Source: Novispirillum itersonii subsp. itersonii ATCC 12639
Lineage (GTDB): Bacteria; Pseudomonadota; Alphaproteobacteria; Rhodospirillales; Rhodospirillaceae
Assembly: GCF_000381985.1 (NCBI RefSeq)
Contig: NZ_KB907341.1
Span: forward strand, 186,001-250,000
Reading direction: 5' to 3'
Length of the DNA: 64,000 nucleotides
Position 1 is the first letter of the stretch. Each line of letters starts with the position of its first letter. The notes below the pieces were generated by a model. The model saw only the letters and a list, made by a program, of their open reading frames with translations. It was not told the origin of the DNA and did no database searches. Position numbers and translations under genes: made by a program. Of the stretch, positions 33,665 to 43,856 are shown piece after piece.

Positions 33665-33703
33665 TGAGAAGGGGGGGAAGTCATCAGACTTCCCCCCCTT
33701 CTC
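33665..33703 (-). terminator. Terminator of the DUF2336 gene
   Basis: A long stem of TGAGAAGGGGGGGAAGT with its complement (33665-33681 and 33688-33703, one bulge), about 30 bp past the stop of the minus-strand gene. Confidence 0.8.
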
Positions 33704-33733
33704 AATCATCACCGGACCGATCGCAGCATTCGC

Positions 33734-34855
33734 TTACGCCAGCGGTGCCAGTTTATCCATTTTACCCAACAGGTATTCCAGATCGGCACTTTCAAACTGC
33801 ACGCCCAGATCATCGTACTGGGTCAGCACCCGCTCCAGCACCCGGCGTTTGTAGCGTTCCCGGTCATTGGTCTCGCCATCATAGTCGGTTTCCCCCACCA
33901 CATCGACAGCCGCCCGGACCGCCGGATACATGGTCATTGGCAAACCGGCACGCTCATAGATCCCTTTCAGGCCCAGCGCCCCACTGTCATGAATCAACTC
34001 GCGGGTATTGACGATCGGAACACCGCTTTTCAGCGCCATCGCATATTCAAAGAACTTAAGATCACCCATGCAGATGGCCCGGACGACAATCGACGGGGTC
34101 AGACGGTCATGCTCGGCCATCTGCCGGACCAGCCGGTCAACCTCATCCTCGCTGGATTCGCTGGACAGGGTAATCGTCGCCCGTTCACGGCTTTGCAGCA
34201 CCAGATCGGCGGCCAGATCCGACGGCAGTTCATGATGGCGCAGCAGATGATCGCGCAGCGCTTCCGACACCCGGTGGACCAACCGTTCCGATACCGTCAC
34301 CGGCAGATAGGACCGTGTCACCAAGGGCGACTGCACCCGCTCATCATCACCGAAGCGGTCCACCAGCTTCAGCATGGCGGCTTCCTGCAGATCAGCCCCC
34401 GGATTGGCGGCCAGCGTGGCCGCCACATCGGCACTGCCATCTTCCACCAGGGCCTCGGCCACATCAGACTGCACCACCCGGCGGCGGGCAACCGCCATCT
34501 GGCGGTCCGGATCCTTGGCGCGGACGATCTCAATCAGATCTCCCGGCGTCAGAACCTCTGAAAACTCCAGAACCGGCAGGGCCACACTGTCGACATCGCG
34601 CGCCAGCGCAACCGCCACGTCATGGGGCACCATCGGATTGCCCTTCAGATTCTCCGCCAGCGCCTCACGGACCCGGACCTCAGCGTCCTTGACCATCAGC
34701 CGGAAGATATCCTCGGCAATCCGCCGTTCCGTCTCTGACAGATTGCGCCCGTCGAACTGACGCGCCAGCTTGCCTGCCGTCTCCGCCCGCACCCCTGCTG
34801 ACGGCTCCTGAAGAAGCCGCTGCACATCTTCCGTTGTAAGCTGCGTATCCGCCAT
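33734..34855 (-). CDS. DUF2336 family protein
   Basis: 373 residues. It matches DUF2336, a helical repeat protein found almost only in alphaproteobacteria. Repeating helical units run through the first 270 residues (LLQEPSAGVRAETAGKLARQ; VSEALRDHLLRHHELPSDLA). The best conserved central part is VVRAICMGDLKFFEYAMA, followed by the VPIVNTRELIHDSG segment. No enzymatic motif or membrane segment is present. The family has no firm role; proximity to signalling genes has been noted in other genomes. It stands alone here, with its own terminator. Confidence 0.82.
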   Translation of the reverse strand: MADTQLTTEDVQRLLQEPSAGVRAETAGKLARQFDGRNLSETERRIAEDIFRLMVKDAEVRVREALAENLKGNPMVPHDVAVALARDVDSVALPVLEFSEVLTPGDLIEIVRAKDPDRQMAVARRRVVQSDVAEALVEDGSADVAATLAANPGADLQEAAMLKLVDRFGDDERVQSPLVTRSYLPVTVSERLVHRVSEALRDHLLRHHELPSDLAADLVLQSRERATITLSSESSEDEVDRLVRQMAEHDRLTPSIVVRAICMGDLKFFEYAMALKSGVPIVNTRELIHDSGALGLKGIYERAGLPMTMYPAVRAAVDVVGETDYDGETNDRERYKRRVLERVLTQYDDLGVQFESADLEYLLGKMDKLAPLA

Positions 34856-35143
34856 TGGCTGGCCTGACTCTTTTTTACATTCCAGATAGGCGGGCCAATC
34901 CGGGCCCTACCGCCTGTAAGGGTAACTGCAAAAACACTTTCTGTATAGTTGGCTGTATCACCGCCAGCAGGGGCAACGGCATCACCGGTCCCCCCTTTGC
35001 AACGGCACGGCGCGCAAGCCTGTTGCCAATTGACGTCAAATCAGTACGATCCGCCGGTTCGGCCCTGCCGATGGCGGCCTCCACCCGGACTGCCGGGCCG
35101 TTTTTCACATGACTTCAGCGCATTGACGCTTCAGGATTCCGTG

Positions 35144-35659
35144 ATGGACATCAAAGAACATATCCGGTCGATTCCCGATTTTCCCAAGCCGGGCATCAAC
35201 TTCTACGACATCTCCACCCTGCTGCGTCATCCCGATGCCTGGCAGGTGACCATGGGCCGTCTGGCCAAAGTGGTCGGTGGCTGGCGTCCCGATGTGCTGG
35301 CCGGGATCGAATCGCGCGGCTTTCTGACGGCTGCTCCGCTGGCCCTGAAGCTGGGCTGCGGCTTTGTGATGGTCCGCAAGCGCAACAAGCTGCCGGGCGC
35401 CACCGTGCGTTATGATTACGATCTGGAATATGGTTCGGACTCCATCGAAATTCAGGCTGATGCCGTGGAGCCGGGTCAGCGCGTGGTGGTGCTGGATGAT
35501 CTGCTGGCCACCGGCGGCACTGCCAACGCCGCCGTCCAGTTGTTCCGGAACGTCGGGGCCGAGGTGGTGGGTGTCGCCGCCATCGTCGAGCTGAACTTCC
35601 TGCACGGACGCGACCGTCTGGATGTTCCGGTGGCAACGCTGGCCAGCTACGACGAATAA
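35144..35659 (+). CDS. apt: Adenine phosphoribosyltransferase
   Basis: 171 residues from the ATG at 35144 ([20 protein letters not shown]), matching the family start; a longer in-frame leader back to 34949 is not supported. It salvages adenine with PRPP to AMP. The PRPP-binding motif [17 protein letters not shown] is at ~114-130, and ESRGF with [18 protein letters not shown] is typical. It also clears the adenine released by MtnP-type reactions, so it complements the methylthioadenosine operon 10 kb away. A strong terminator and then a tandem repeat follow. Confidence 0.97.
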   Translation: MDIKEHIRSIPDFPKPGINFYDISTLLRHPDAWQVTMGRLAKVVGGWRPDVLAGIESRGFLTAAPLALKLGCGFVMVRKRNKLPGATVRYDYDLEYGSDSIEIQADAVEPGQRVVVLDDLLATGGTANAAVQLFRNVGAEVVGVAAIVELNFLHGRDRLDVPVATLASYDE

Positions 35660-35667
35660 GAGGAAAG

Positions 35668-35698
35668 AAAAGCCCGGCCCGTTGGGCCGGGTTTTTTT
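35668..35698 (+). terminator. Terminator of apt
   Basis: GCCCGGCCC (35672-35680) pairs with GGGCCGGGT (35684-35692) across a three-base loop and is followed by a run of seven T. Confidence 0.93.
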
Positions 35699-35950
35699 GT
35701 TCAGCCCCTCAGATGCCGGGCGCGGGCATCCGCCCGCTTGGCTTACGTCCGCATGGGCGGACGGGCCCTCAATGGGCCAGTCAGCCCGGAAAAGCCGGGC
35801 TTCCGCCTTCTGTTCAGCCCCTCAGGTGCCGGGCGCGGGCATCCGCCCGCTTGGCTTACGTCCGCATGGGCGGACGGGCCCTCAATGGGCCAGTCAGCCC
35901 GGAAAAGCCGGGCTTCCGCCTTCTGTTCAGCTCCTCAGATGCCGGGCGCG
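35699..35950. repeat. 113-bp tandem repeat, two full copies and a partial third, each with four hairpins
   Basis: Copy 1 is 35699-35811, copy 2 is 35812-35924, and a third starts at 35925 and diverges near 35951. The two full copies differ at one base (A to G near 35711+113). Within copy 1 four perfect stem-loops follow one another: 35722-35737 (loop ATCC), 35746-35763 (loop ATGG), 35764-35778 and 35783-35801. The first can also be replaced by a GATGCC/GGCATC stem at 35712-35730. The unit is not a multiple of three, and open frames crossing it are chance products of the repeat. Confidence 0.9.
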
Positions 35951-35960
35951 GATCTTTACT

Positions 35961-37097
35961 CTACAGCAATGCCATCTGATCGCCGACCTTCAGGTGTAAT
36001 TTTTGCAGTGGGCAGGCGAACAGATCAGTCCGCAGCGCCGGCGGGGTCAGCAACAGGCCATTCCGCCGTGCTGCCAGCCGGAATCTTTGCCACAGCAGAT
36101 CCGCTACCGGCCCCTGCCCACGCATCCGGTCCCCGAAGGCTGCGGAATTGAGATCGCCGTCCCGGCACTGCCGGATCAGTGATAACACCCGCCCGGCCCG
36201 GTCCGGCACATGGGTCTCCAGCCATTCTGTAAACAGGCTGCGGACTTCCTGCGGCAGACGCAGCAGAATAGCCCCGGCGTAACGACCACCAGCCTGTTTT
36301 CCCGCCCCCAGAATCGCATCCAGCTCATGGTCGTTCAGGCCGGGGATCATCGGGGCCGCGTTGATCCGCACCGGAACCCCGGCCTCAGACAGAACCCGTA
36401 CTGCCTTCAGCCGGGCTGCCGGGGTTGAGGCCCGGGGCTCCAGCCGCCGCGACAGGTCGGGGTCAAGCGTGGTGATCGAGATACAGACCAATACCAGCCC
36501 CCGCACTGCCATCCGCGCCAGAATATCCACATCCCGGGTAATCATCGCCCCTTTGGTGACAATCGCCACCGGGTGCTGATACGCCTCCAGCACTGTCAGC
36601 ACCGACCGGGTGATCCCCAGCTTCCGCTCCACCGGCTGCCATGGATCCGTATTGGTCCCCAATCCCAACGGAGCCGGACGATAGGTGCGGGCCCGGAACG
36701 CCTGCTCCAGCAGTGCCCCCGCCTCAGGCTTGGAAAACAGCCGGGTCTCGAAGTCCAGCCCGGGGGACAGGCCAAGCCAGGCATGACTGGGGCGGGCAAA
36801 GCAGTAAGCGCAGCCGTGCTCGCACCCCCGGTACGGATTGACCGAGCGCTCAAACGGCAGATCCGGGCTGTCATTCCGGGCGAGAATGCTACGGCTGGCA
36901 TCCGGCTGAACCGTGGTCTGTAAGGGGGGCTGGTTGGCCGCGCTGTCTTCCGACCACCACCCACCGGCCAGACTGCCCCAGCCGTCATCAGCGAACACCC
37001 GCTGCGCAGCCTCATAACGACCGCTGCGGTTCGACAGCGTACCGCGATGCCGGGCCTTTAAAAGATCAGAGGTGCGGGACGGAGGCAATTCTTCCAT
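35961..37097 (-). CDS. Radical SAM protein (PA0069/SplB-like family)
   Basis: 378 residues. It carries a 4Fe-4S cluster site with Cys92, Cys96 and Cys99 (CEHGCAYCF). The family signature SVNPYRGCEHGCAYCFARP is followed by HAWLGLSPGLDFETRLFSK. GLGTNTDPWQPVERKLGITR and VPVRINAAPMIPGLNDHELD complete the barrel. Close relatives (PA0069 of Pseudomonas, Rv2578c of Mycobacterium) have no known substrate; distant ones repair spore photoproduct. Its end lies 11 bp from the tandem repeat. Confidence 0.88.
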   Translation of the reverse strand: MEELPPSRTSDLLKARHRGTLSNRSGRYEAAQRVFADDGWGSLAGGWWSEDSAANQPPLQTTVQPDASRSILARNDSPDLPFERSVNPYRGCEHGCAYCFARPSHAWLGLSPGLDFETRLFSKPEAGALLEQAFRARTYRPAPLGLGTNTDPWQPVERKLGITRSVLTVLEAYQHPVAIVTKGAMITRDVDILARMAVRGLVLVCISITTLDPDLSRRLEPRASTPAARLKAVRVLSEAGVPVRINAAPMIPGLNDHELDAILGAGKQAGGRYAGAILLRLPQEVRSLFTEWLETHVPDRAGRVLSLIRQCRDGDLNSAAFGDRMRGQGPVADLLWQRFRLAARRNGLLLTPPALRTDLFACPLQKLHLKVGDQMALL

Positions 37098-37139
37098 CCC
37101 GGAACTCTATCACACCAAGAAGAACAAATCAGGAACTTT

Positions 37140-38825
37140 TTACCCGGCCCGAATCCCGGCAATAAAGGCGTCCACCTCCACGCTCAGAACCGATGACTGT
37201 CGGGCCAGATCCGCCGAGGCCGAAAGCACCTGCTGCGCCACGTCAGAGACCGCCTGCGAGGACTGTGCGATGACCGATACACTGACCGTCACCCGCTCGG
37301 TCCCCACTGCCGCCTGCTCCGCATTGCGGGCAATTTCTCCGGTGGCGGCACTCTGCTCTTCCACCGCACTGGCGATGGTGGTGGAAATCTGGCTGATCCG
37401 CCCGATGGTGCCGCTGATGGCGGCAATCGCGTCCACCGCGTCCTGCGTTGCCTGCTGCACGGATGTAATCTGGCCGGTAATCTCATTGGTGGCCCGCGCG
37501 GTCTGTGTCGCCAGACTCTTCACCTCATTGGCCACCACGGCAAACCCTTTCCCGGCGTCTCCGGCCCGGGCTGCCTCGATGGTTGCATTCAGGGCCAACA
37601 GGTTAGTCTGGCTGGCAATGTCAGAGATCAGGCCCGCCACATCCCCGATTTTCCGCACCGCCGCTGACAGCCCCTCAATCACCCGCCCGGTCCCTTCCGC
37701 CTGCACCACGGCCTGCGCGCTGACATCACTGGATTGCGAGACCTGCCGGGCAATCTCTGAGATTGAGGCCGACAGCTCTTCCGATGCGGCGGCCACCGTC
37801 TGCACATTGCCGGTGGCCTGTGTGGCGGCACTGGCCGCATCACCGCCTTGCCGGGTGACCTCGGCCGTGCTGCCGCTCATCGCCTCGGCATTGGCCTGCA
37901 TCTGTACCGCCGCCGCCGATACAGATTCCACCACCGCTTTGACCTTGCTTTCAAAGTCATCGGCCATCCGGTGCATCAGCGCCCGCTTTTCCTGCTCCGC
38001 CCGATGCTTGGCCGCTTCCTGCTCAGCTTCCATCTCCTGCGTCCGCAGGGCATTGGCCTTAAATACCGACAGGCTGCGCGCCATCCCGCCCACTTCGTCG
38101 CGACGCGCCTCGCCATCCACCACCACCTTCAGATCACCGGCGGCAAGGGCATCCATCGCCTTCGACAGACGGACCAAAGGAGAAGACACATAATACCGGA
38201 CCAGGACATAGCCGCCCAGCACACCGATCAGAACCGCCAGAACCCCGCCGATCACTGCGCGGTGAGTCTCAGAGCGGACTTCCTCGGTCAATTGCGCCGA
38301 CCTGCGGCCGGAGGCATCGGCAATCGCCATGCGGATATCGATCACCTTTTGCCGGACATCCGCCACAGCAGGCGACAGGGCGCTGTTGGCAAGCGCATTC
38401 GCCTCTTCATTCTGGTTTTTGACGGCAAATTCAAAGATCCGGCCCGCGATCTGATACGCTTTCTGATACGCGGCGGCAATCGCGTCGATATCAGTTTTTT
38501 TGTGGGGTACGGCATTCAGGGCCTCTTCCAGCCCTTTGCGGAAGCGGTCTTCCTCCGAGCGAAACTCTGCCCGCATCTGCTCGACCTTATCCAGATCCGG
38601 TTCGGCGATTGCCCTGAAGCTGAGCATCCCCAGATTCAGGATCCGGACATTGGCCTGTGTCAGATAGACCTCGGCCTTCGCTTCCCCCGTCAGCAGGCCC
38701 CGGTAGGCGGTTTCTGTCCGGGTCAGGGCCCCGATCATCGAAGCCAGAAGACCAAGCGCAACTGCGCCTAAAAGAAACAATACCATAACGATTTTTGCGC
38801 TGATCCGCACATTTATGAATGACAT
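37140..38825 (-). CDS. Methyl-accepting chemotaxis protein, first of four
   Basis: 561 residues. A membrane helix (~10-32), a periplasmic four-helix-bundle region (~33-190), a second helix (~192-212), a HAMP linker and a cytoplasmic signalling domain. The tip motif [17 protein letters not shown] is intact. It differs most from the other three receptors of the array, above all in the sensor domain ([13 protein letters not shown]... instead of the DxxYGxLIxGNxxG theme), and its linker reads [20 protein letters not shown]. It controls CheA activity in response to an unknown ligand. No CheR-tethering pentapeptide ends the protein; the shared end is FIAGIRAG. Confidence 0.93.
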   Translation of the reverse strand: MSFINVRISAKIVMVLFLLGAVALGLLASMIGALTRTETAYRGLLTGEAKAEVYLTQANVRILNLGMLSFRAIAEPDLDKVEQMRAEFRSEEDRFRKGLEEALNAVPHKKTDIDAIAAAYQKAYQIAGRIFEFAVKNQNEEANALANSALSPAVADVRQKVIDIRMAIADASGRRSAQLTEEVRSETHRAVIGGVLAVLIGVLGGYVLVRYYVSSPLVRLSKAMDALAAGDLKVVVDGEARRDEVGGMARSLSVFKANALRTQEMEAEQEAAKHRAEQEKRALMHRMADDFESKVKAVVESVSAAAVQMQANAEAMSGSTAEVTRQGGDAASAATQATGNVQTVAAASEELSASISEIARQVSQSSDVSAQAVVQAEGTGRVIEGLSAAVRKIGDVAGLISDIASQTNLLALNATIEAARAGDAGKGFAVVANEVKSLATQTARATNEITGQITSVQQATQDAVDAIAAISGTIGRISQISTTIASAVEEQSAATGEIARNAEQAAVGTERVTVSVSVIAQSSQAVSDVAQQVLSASADLARQSSVLSVEVDAFIAGIRAG

Positions 38826-39402
38826 ATCCCCATCCCGGTCTTCTGACCTTCATCAGCTGAATACCCGCACCATCCAACTTTCAGGCCAGAGGACAGCGCC
38901 TGTGGATTGATCTGGAACACCGGCTTGAAGGGGCGACGCCAATGGAAGATGATGCGGTCCTGGACTGACCGGACAGATCAGACCCCGCAGATCATTCACC
39001 ACAGGTAAACAATAGGAGACACTTTCTCAGGATCAGATCCCGAAACATTGCCCCCCAGGATTAAGACATGGCAGTCACCGGCGAAGCCCTGCATTAGAAC
39101 ACAGGCCATACCCGCCCTTTCTGTTTTACCAGAAAGGGGCGCTGCCAAGCCCTGTCCCTTAAAACCCCGAAACCACGCCATCACAGACATCACACACTGT
39201 GTCTGCGCAAAAGAGCGATGATTTTTTTCAAGACCTGCCCAGATCAAGAACGAGGAAGATCATGTACATATTTCTACCCACAGTCTACCCAAAAAAGCGT
39301 AGAAAACGCCCCTTCCCATCCAGAAAAGTCAGGAATGGGAATGATTAATCACAAAAATGATATCTTTGTAACATCGGCCTCAGGTCATGCGGGAGGTCAG
39401 AT
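38826..39402. other. 577-bp intergenic region between a receptor gene and an XRE regulator
   Basis: No supported gene. A bulged hairpin lies at 39114-39140 (GCCCTTTCTG with CAGAAAGGGGC). TCTACCC occurs twice around 39273-39291 and could be a regulator site. A 35-codon frame ending at 38968 has gene-like composition but no start. A minus-strand frame at 38996-39247 has no ribosome site. The last 100 bp before the regulator are AT-rich and likely hold its promoter. Confidence 0.5.
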
Positions 39403-39897
39403 ATGACCGAACGCCTGCAAACACGCCTGCGCACGATCCGCCATCAGGCGGGGCTGACTGCCTCCGAAATGGCCCGACATGTCGGACTGAAAGACCGGAA
39501 ATCGTGGGAGAATTACGAACGTGGACAGACGACACCGAAAGCCGATGTCCTGACCCGCCTCGCCCTGCTGGGGATTGACATCAACTGGCTGCTCACCGGC
39601 ACTTTGCCGAACAGCCGGCCCCTCGCCGCCACTCCGGCGCAGGACCGGCCTCAGCCGATTCATACCGGGCTTCTCGCCCTGATCGGGGAGGAAATTACTC
39701 TTCTTCTCCAGGCGGAGCAGCAGAATGCCACCCCTGGCCGGGTCGCCACCCTACAGGCACAGGCCTATGCCGACCTGATCTCGACCTACGACACCGATCA
39801 GGAACGGTCACTGGGCCTGCGGCTGATCCTGCAACAGATCCGGCAGGAGCTGCACCGGCAGGAGCAGGAAGGTCACGGCGCTTCCGGCAGAAAGTAA
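39403..39897 (+). CDS. XRE-type helix-turn-helix regulator
   Basis: 164 residues from the ATG at 39403, with GGGAGG upstream. The N-terminal helix-turn-helix (RLRTIRHQAGLTASEMARHV, then WENYERGQTTPKADVLTRLA) ends in the INWLLTG signature of phage-repressor-like and BldD-like regulators. The C-terminal ~90 residues are Gln-rich helices and probably allow oligomerisation. It is the only plus-strand gene in the receptor array and so may control the receptors on either side. It resembles the regulator at 2559 only in the DNA-binding part. Confidence 0.8.
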   Translation: MTERLQTRLRTIRHQAGLTASEMARHVGLKDRKSWENYERGQTTPKADVLTRLALLGIDINWLLTGTLPNSRPLAATPAQDRPQPIHTGLLALIGEEITLLLQAEQQNATPGRVATLQAQAYADLISTYDTDQERSLGLRLILQQIRQELHRQEQEGHGASGRK

Positions 39898-39938
39898 CAG
39901 CAATCGGAAGACTGAAAACAGTCAGCCCTTCCAAAAGA

Positions 39939-39968
39939 CAGGGGCCACCCACATCGGGACGGCCCCTG
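39939..39968 (-). terminator. Hairpin after the second receptor gene
   Basis: CAGGGGCC (39939-39946) pairs with GGCCCCTG (39961-39968), between the convergent XRE and receptor genes. The tail on the minus strand (TCTTTTGG) is only weakly T-rich. Confidence 0.6.
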
Positions 39969-39991
39969 CATCGCCTCTGCCCGGAACGGGG

Positions 39992-41677
39992 TTAACCGGC
40001 ACGGATATCAGCGATAAAACTGTCCACTTCCTTACTGAGGTAGGCCGACTGGCGCGCTAGCTCTGCAGAGGCATCCAGCACCTGAGACGCGATATCGTTG
40101 GCCTCCCGCGAGGTGCGGGCAATCACGTTGACACTGTTGGTCACCTGCTCGGTCCCCGTCGCTGCCTGCTCTGCATTGCGGGCAATCTCCTGCGTCGCCG
40201 CGCCCTGCTCTTCCACCGCACTGGCGATGGTGGTGGAAATCTCATTCATCTGCGCGATGGTGCTGCTGATTTCGCCCAAGGCCTGCACAGCCTCCCGCGT
40301 GGCAGACTGCACGGTGTTGATCTGGGCGGTGATTTCCCCTGTCGCCCGGGCGGTCTGGGTGGCAAGGCTCTTCACTTCATTGGCGACAACCGCAAACCCT
40401 TTCCCGGCCTCTCCGGCCCGCGCCGCCTCGATGGTGGCGTTCAGGGCCAGCAGGTTGGTCTGGCTGGCGATGTCAGAAATCAGGCCCACCACATCGCCGA
40501 TTTTCTGCACCGCCCCCGACAGGCTCTGCACCACCTGCCCGGTCCGTTCCGCCTGCTCCACCGCCTGCCCGGTGATATCAGAAGCCTGCGTTACCTGACG
40601 GGAGATCTCATTAATTGAGGACGACAGTTCTTCCGACGCCGCAGCCACCGTCTGCACGTTAGAGGTCGCCTGACCGGCGGCACTGGACGCATCAACCCCC
40701 TGACGGTTGGCCTCGTCAGAGACAGACGTCATCGACCGGGCGTTGGACTGCATCTGCGTGGCCGCCGCCGACACCGACTGAACGACGCCCTTAACCTTGT
40801 TCTCAAAGGCGTCGGCCAGACCATGCATCAGATGACGTTTATCTTCTTCGGCCTTAACCTTCAGGATTTCCTGCTCGCGTTCCAGCTCGACAGCCCGCAG
40901 CGCTTTGCTTTTCAGGACCTCAACACTACAGGCCATCACCCCGATTTCATCCCGGCGCTGCAATCCTTCAACCGCAACCGAGAAGTCATTGGTCGATAAG
41001 CGGTCCATAATGTTGGTAAGGCCCTGCAGAGGCCGCACGATAAAGCGGCCGGCAATACCGATACCGATCAGCAGAACCGCCAGAATACCAGCCCCGCTCA
41101 CCAGCAGGCTTTGCCACCGGACAGCCCCAACGGACTCACGGATCGTGGCCGCATCGGCTGCGGTTTCCTGCACAACATCATCAACCTTAAGGGCCATCGC
41201 CTTCTGCAGGGCCTCAAGGGCAGGTGCAAAATCTTTCCGGGCCAGATCGGTCGCCTGTTCATTTTTGTTTTGCAACGCCAGATCCGCAACCTGCCGGGCC
41301 ACACGATAGGCCTTCTCGTAATCAGCCTGCAAAGCGGTCAGGTCGCTGCGACGCCCCGGCATAAGCTGTGCCGCCTGCTGCATCAGCTCGTTAAAACGAG
41401 CCCGTGCCGGTTCAAACTGACCGTCAACACCCTTGATCTCTGCCTCGCTGGTTTCAGCAATCAGACGGTAGGTCAGCTGCCCCAGCAAGGTGATAGAACG
41501 ATTCGCCCGGGCAACGGCCACCTGACCGGCCCCGTTCCCTTCGACCAGCACACCGTACGCGTCATCAACCTGCGCAATGCGCGAGGTCAAATAAAAGGCA
41601 ACCCCGAGCGAGGTCACACCGAAGAAAATCAGCACTGCCAGTATTTTCGTGCTGATGGGCAGATTGGTGAAGACCAT
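39992..41677 (-). CDS. Methyl-accepting chemotaxis protein, second of four
   Basis: 561 residues from the ATG at 41677 (MVFTNLPIS), with AGGAAA upstream. The layout is helix, periplasmic four-helix bundle (~33-190), helix, HAMP and signalling domain, with tip [17 protein letters not shown]. Its cytoplasmic half is nearly identical to that of the next receptor: about ten differences in roughly 285 residues, and a block [20 protein letters not shown] without change. The sensor halves differ more. This points to recent duplication or gene conversion that keeps signalling constant while the sensor changes. Ligand unknown. Confidence 0.94.
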   Translation of the reverse strand: MVFTNLPISTKILAVLIFFGVTSLGVAFYLTSRIAQVDDAYGVLVEGNGAGQVAVARANRSITLLGQLTYRLIAETSEAEIKGVDGQFEPARARFNELMQQAAQLMPGRRSDLTALQADYEKAYRVARQVADLALQNKNEQATDLARKDFAPALEALQKAMALKVDDVVQETAADAATIRESVGAVRWQSLLVSGAGILAVLLIGIGIAGRFIVRPLQGLTNIMDRLSTNDFSVAVEGLQRRDEIGVMACSVEVLKSKALRAVELEREQEILKVKAEEDKRHLMHGLADAFENKVKGVVQSVSAAATQMQSNARSMTSVSDEANRQGVDASSAAGQATSNVQTVAAASEELSSSINEISRQVTQASDITGQAVEQAERTGQVVQSLSGAVQKIGDVVGLISDIASQTNLLALNATIEAARAGEAGKGFAVVANEVKSLATQTARATGEITAQINTVQSATREAVQALGEISSTIAQMNEISTTIASAVEEQGAATQEIARNAEQAATGTEQVTNSVNVIARTSREANDIASQVLDASAELARQSAYLSKEVDSFIADIRAG

Positions 41678-41854
41678 TGTCGGGTTTCCTTGGGGCCCCG
41701 TGGACTTTCGCCACGACGGCACCAGTCCAGAACACATTCCCCCACAGGATAGAGAGGGAAATTTTGCCTTTAAGTAGCCATAAAATATATTTTTAGCATT
41801 TCATAACATACGCACACTAACGAATCTGATCTTTTAAAGCAAAAGATAAAATAA

Positions 41855-41882
41855 CCAGCCCCCTTTAAAGGGGGGGGGCTGG
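41855..41882 (-). terminator. Terminator after the third receptor gene
   Basis: CCAGCCCCCTTT is mirrored by AAAGGGGG...CTGG with a run of nine G. It ends 14 bp past the stop of the minus-strand receptor gene and precedes TTATTTTATC on that strand. Confidence 0.8.
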
Positions 41883-41895
41883 CTCTCTCTTTCTT

Positions 41896-43581
41896 TTAAC
41901 CGGCGCGGATTTCAGCGATAAAATTATCCACTTCCTTACTGAGATAGGCCGACTGGCGCGCCAGCTCTGCCGAGGCATCCAGCACCTGAGACGCAATATC
42001 GTTGGCTTCCCGGGAGGTGCGGGCAATCACGTTGACGCTGTTGGTCACCTGCTCGGTCCCCGTCGCGGCCTGCTCGGCGTTGCGGGCAATCTCCTGCGTC
42101 GCCGCCCCCTGCTCTTCCACCGCGCTGGCGATGGTGGTGGAAATCTCGTTCATCTGCACGATGGTGCTGCTGATTTCGCCCAGGGCCTGAACCGCTTCGC
42201 GGGTAGCAGACTGCACGGTGTTGATCTGGGTGGTGATTTCTCCCGTCGCCCGGGCGGTCTGGGTGGCAAGGCTCTTCACCTCATTGGCGACGACCGCAAA
42301 GCCCTTACCGGCATCCCCCGCCCGCGCCGCCTCGATGGTGGCGTTCAGGGCCAGCAGGTTGGTCTGGCTGGCGATATCAGAGATCAGACCCACCACATCA
42401 CCGATTTTCTGCACTGCCCCCGACAGGCTCTGCACCACCTGCCCGGTCCGTTCCGCCTGTTCCACCGCCTGCCCGGTGATGGTGCTTGCCTGCGTCACCT
42501 GACGGGAAATTTCGATAATCGAGGACGACAGTTCTTCTGAGGCCGCCGCAACCGTCTGCACGTTAGAGGTCGCCTGACCGGCAGCACTGGAGGCATCCAC
42601 CCCTTGACGGCTCGCCTCGTCAGACACCGAAGTCATCGAGTGCGCATTGGACTGCATCTGCGTCGCCGCCGCCGACACCGACTGAACAACGCCCTTAACC
42701 TTGTTCTCAAAGGCGTCAGCCAGACCATGCATCAGATGACGTTTATCTTCTTCAGCCTTAACCTTCAGGATTTCCTGCTCGCGTTCCAGCTCGACAGACC
42801 GCATCGCCTTCTGCTTCAGCACCTCAACACTGCGGGCCATGACGCCCACTTCATCTTTACGGTCCAGCCCCTGCACAGCCACCGAGAAATCATCGTTGGC
42901 AAGACGGTCCATAATGTTGGTCAGCCCCGCCAGCGGGCGGACCACAAACTTGCCGACACCCAAGAACCCGATGAGCAAAGCGCTAAGGACAGCGACAGCG
43001 CTGACAATCAGACTCTGTAACCGCATTGTTCCCACCGAAGACCGCAGCTCAGCGGCAGCCCCCTTGGTCTCGGCCACCACCTCATCCACTTTGGCGACCA
43101 TGCCTTTCTGCAGAGCATCCATCGACGGCGCAAAATCCTTACGGGCCAAATTGGTCGCCTCATCATTTTTATTCTGCAGAGCCAGCGCCGCCACCTCACG
43201 GGCCGCACGGTAGACCCTGTCATACTCTGCCTGCAGGGCTTTCAGCTCCGCCGCCCGCTGCGGCATCGCGGTCGCAGCGTCCTGCATCAGGGTGTTAAAG
43301 CGGTCCCGGGCGGGCTCAAACTGATCATTGACCACCTTCATTTCCGCCTCACTGGTCTCGGCAATCAGCCGGTACGTCAGTTGCCCCAGCAGGGTCAGCG
43401 CCCGGTTGGCGCGGGCCATGGCAACCTGCCCGGTCCCATTGCCGGAAATCAGGGCTCCGTAATCCTCATCCACCTGCGAAATACGCGATGTCAGAAACAC
43501 CGCAATACCGAAGGAAATCACCCCCAGAAGCACGAGGACGGACAATATTTTTACGCTGATGCGAAGATTCGTGAACGACAT
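41896..43581 (-). CDS. Methyl-accepting chemotaxis protein, third of four
   Basis: 561 residues from the ATG at 43581 (MSFTNLRIS); the longer frame to 43659 is not supported. The plan is the same as in its neighbours: sensor bundle containing [19 protein letters not shown], then [20 protein letters not shown], second membrane helix ~190-210, HAMP and signalling domain with intact tip. Its signalling half nearly matches the second receptor. The sensor half has its own sequence but the same length, so all three related receptors probably bind different ligands in the same pocket. It is monocistronic, with a 3' hairpin. Confidence 0.94.
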   Translation of the reverse strand: MSFTNLRISVKILSVLVLLGVISFGIAVFLTSRISQVDEDYGALISGNGTGQVAMARANRALTLLGQLTYRLIAETSEAEMKVVNDQFEPARDRFNTLMQDAATAMPQRAAELKALQAEYDRVYRAAREVAALALQNKNDEATNLARKDFAPSMDALQKGMVAKVDEVVAETKGAAAELRSSVGTMRLQSLIVSAVAVLSALLIGFLGVGKFVVRPLAGLTNIMDRLANDDFSVAVQGLDRKDEVGVMARSVEVLKQKAMRSVELEREQEILKVKAEEDKRHLMHGLADAFENKVKGVVQSVSAAATQMQSNAHSMTSVSDEASRQGVDASSAAGQATSNVQTVAAASEELSSSIIEISRQVTQASTITGQAVEQAERTGQVVQSLSGAVQKIGDVVGLISDIASQTNLLALNATIEAARAGDAGKGFAVVANEVKSLATQTARATGEITTQINTVQSATREAVQALGEISSTIVQMNEISTTIASAVEEQGAATQEIARNAEQAATGTEQVTNSVNVIARTSREANDIASQVLDASAELARQSAYLSKEVDNFIAEIRAG

Positions 43582-43797
43582 GATCCTGCCCTCTGCATGG
43601 TTGTAACCGGTGCTGAGGCACCGTGGCGCCGGTTTCCATAAGCGGGGCGCCCCTTTCAAAAATAACTGTGCAGGGGAAATCCAAAGGCCTCAATAGTACG
43701 TAGTAATCAGCTTGCTCTTATTTCAACTTATTGATTTTAAACAAAACATAGTTTTGTTGACACATTAATTACAGGCTACTGAAATGCAGAATGCAAA

Positions 43798-43829
43798 CAG
43801 CCCCGCCAGTGACTGTTTCGGCGGGGCTG
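43798..43829 (-). terminator. Terminator after the fourth receptor gene
   Basis: CAGCCCCGCC (43798-43807) pairs with GGCGGGGCTG (43820-43829). It is 27 bp past the minus-strand stop, and the following bases on that strand (TTTGCATTC) are mildly T-rich. Confidence 0.78.
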
Positions 43830-43856
43830 ATCAGGACGCAAAATAAAAATCAGGCA

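Noticed and set aside
34855-35112. 85-codon plus-strand frame upstream of apt
   Set aside because: Cys/Gly/Ala-rich without pattern; more likely the apt leader region.
38861-38968. 35-codon frame with gene-like composition after a chemoreceptor gene
   Set aside because: No start codon near its beginning and no match; possibly a gene remnant, but not supportable.
38996-39247. 83-codon minus-strand frame
   Set aside because: No ribosome site or recognisable feature; composition fits non-coding DNA.
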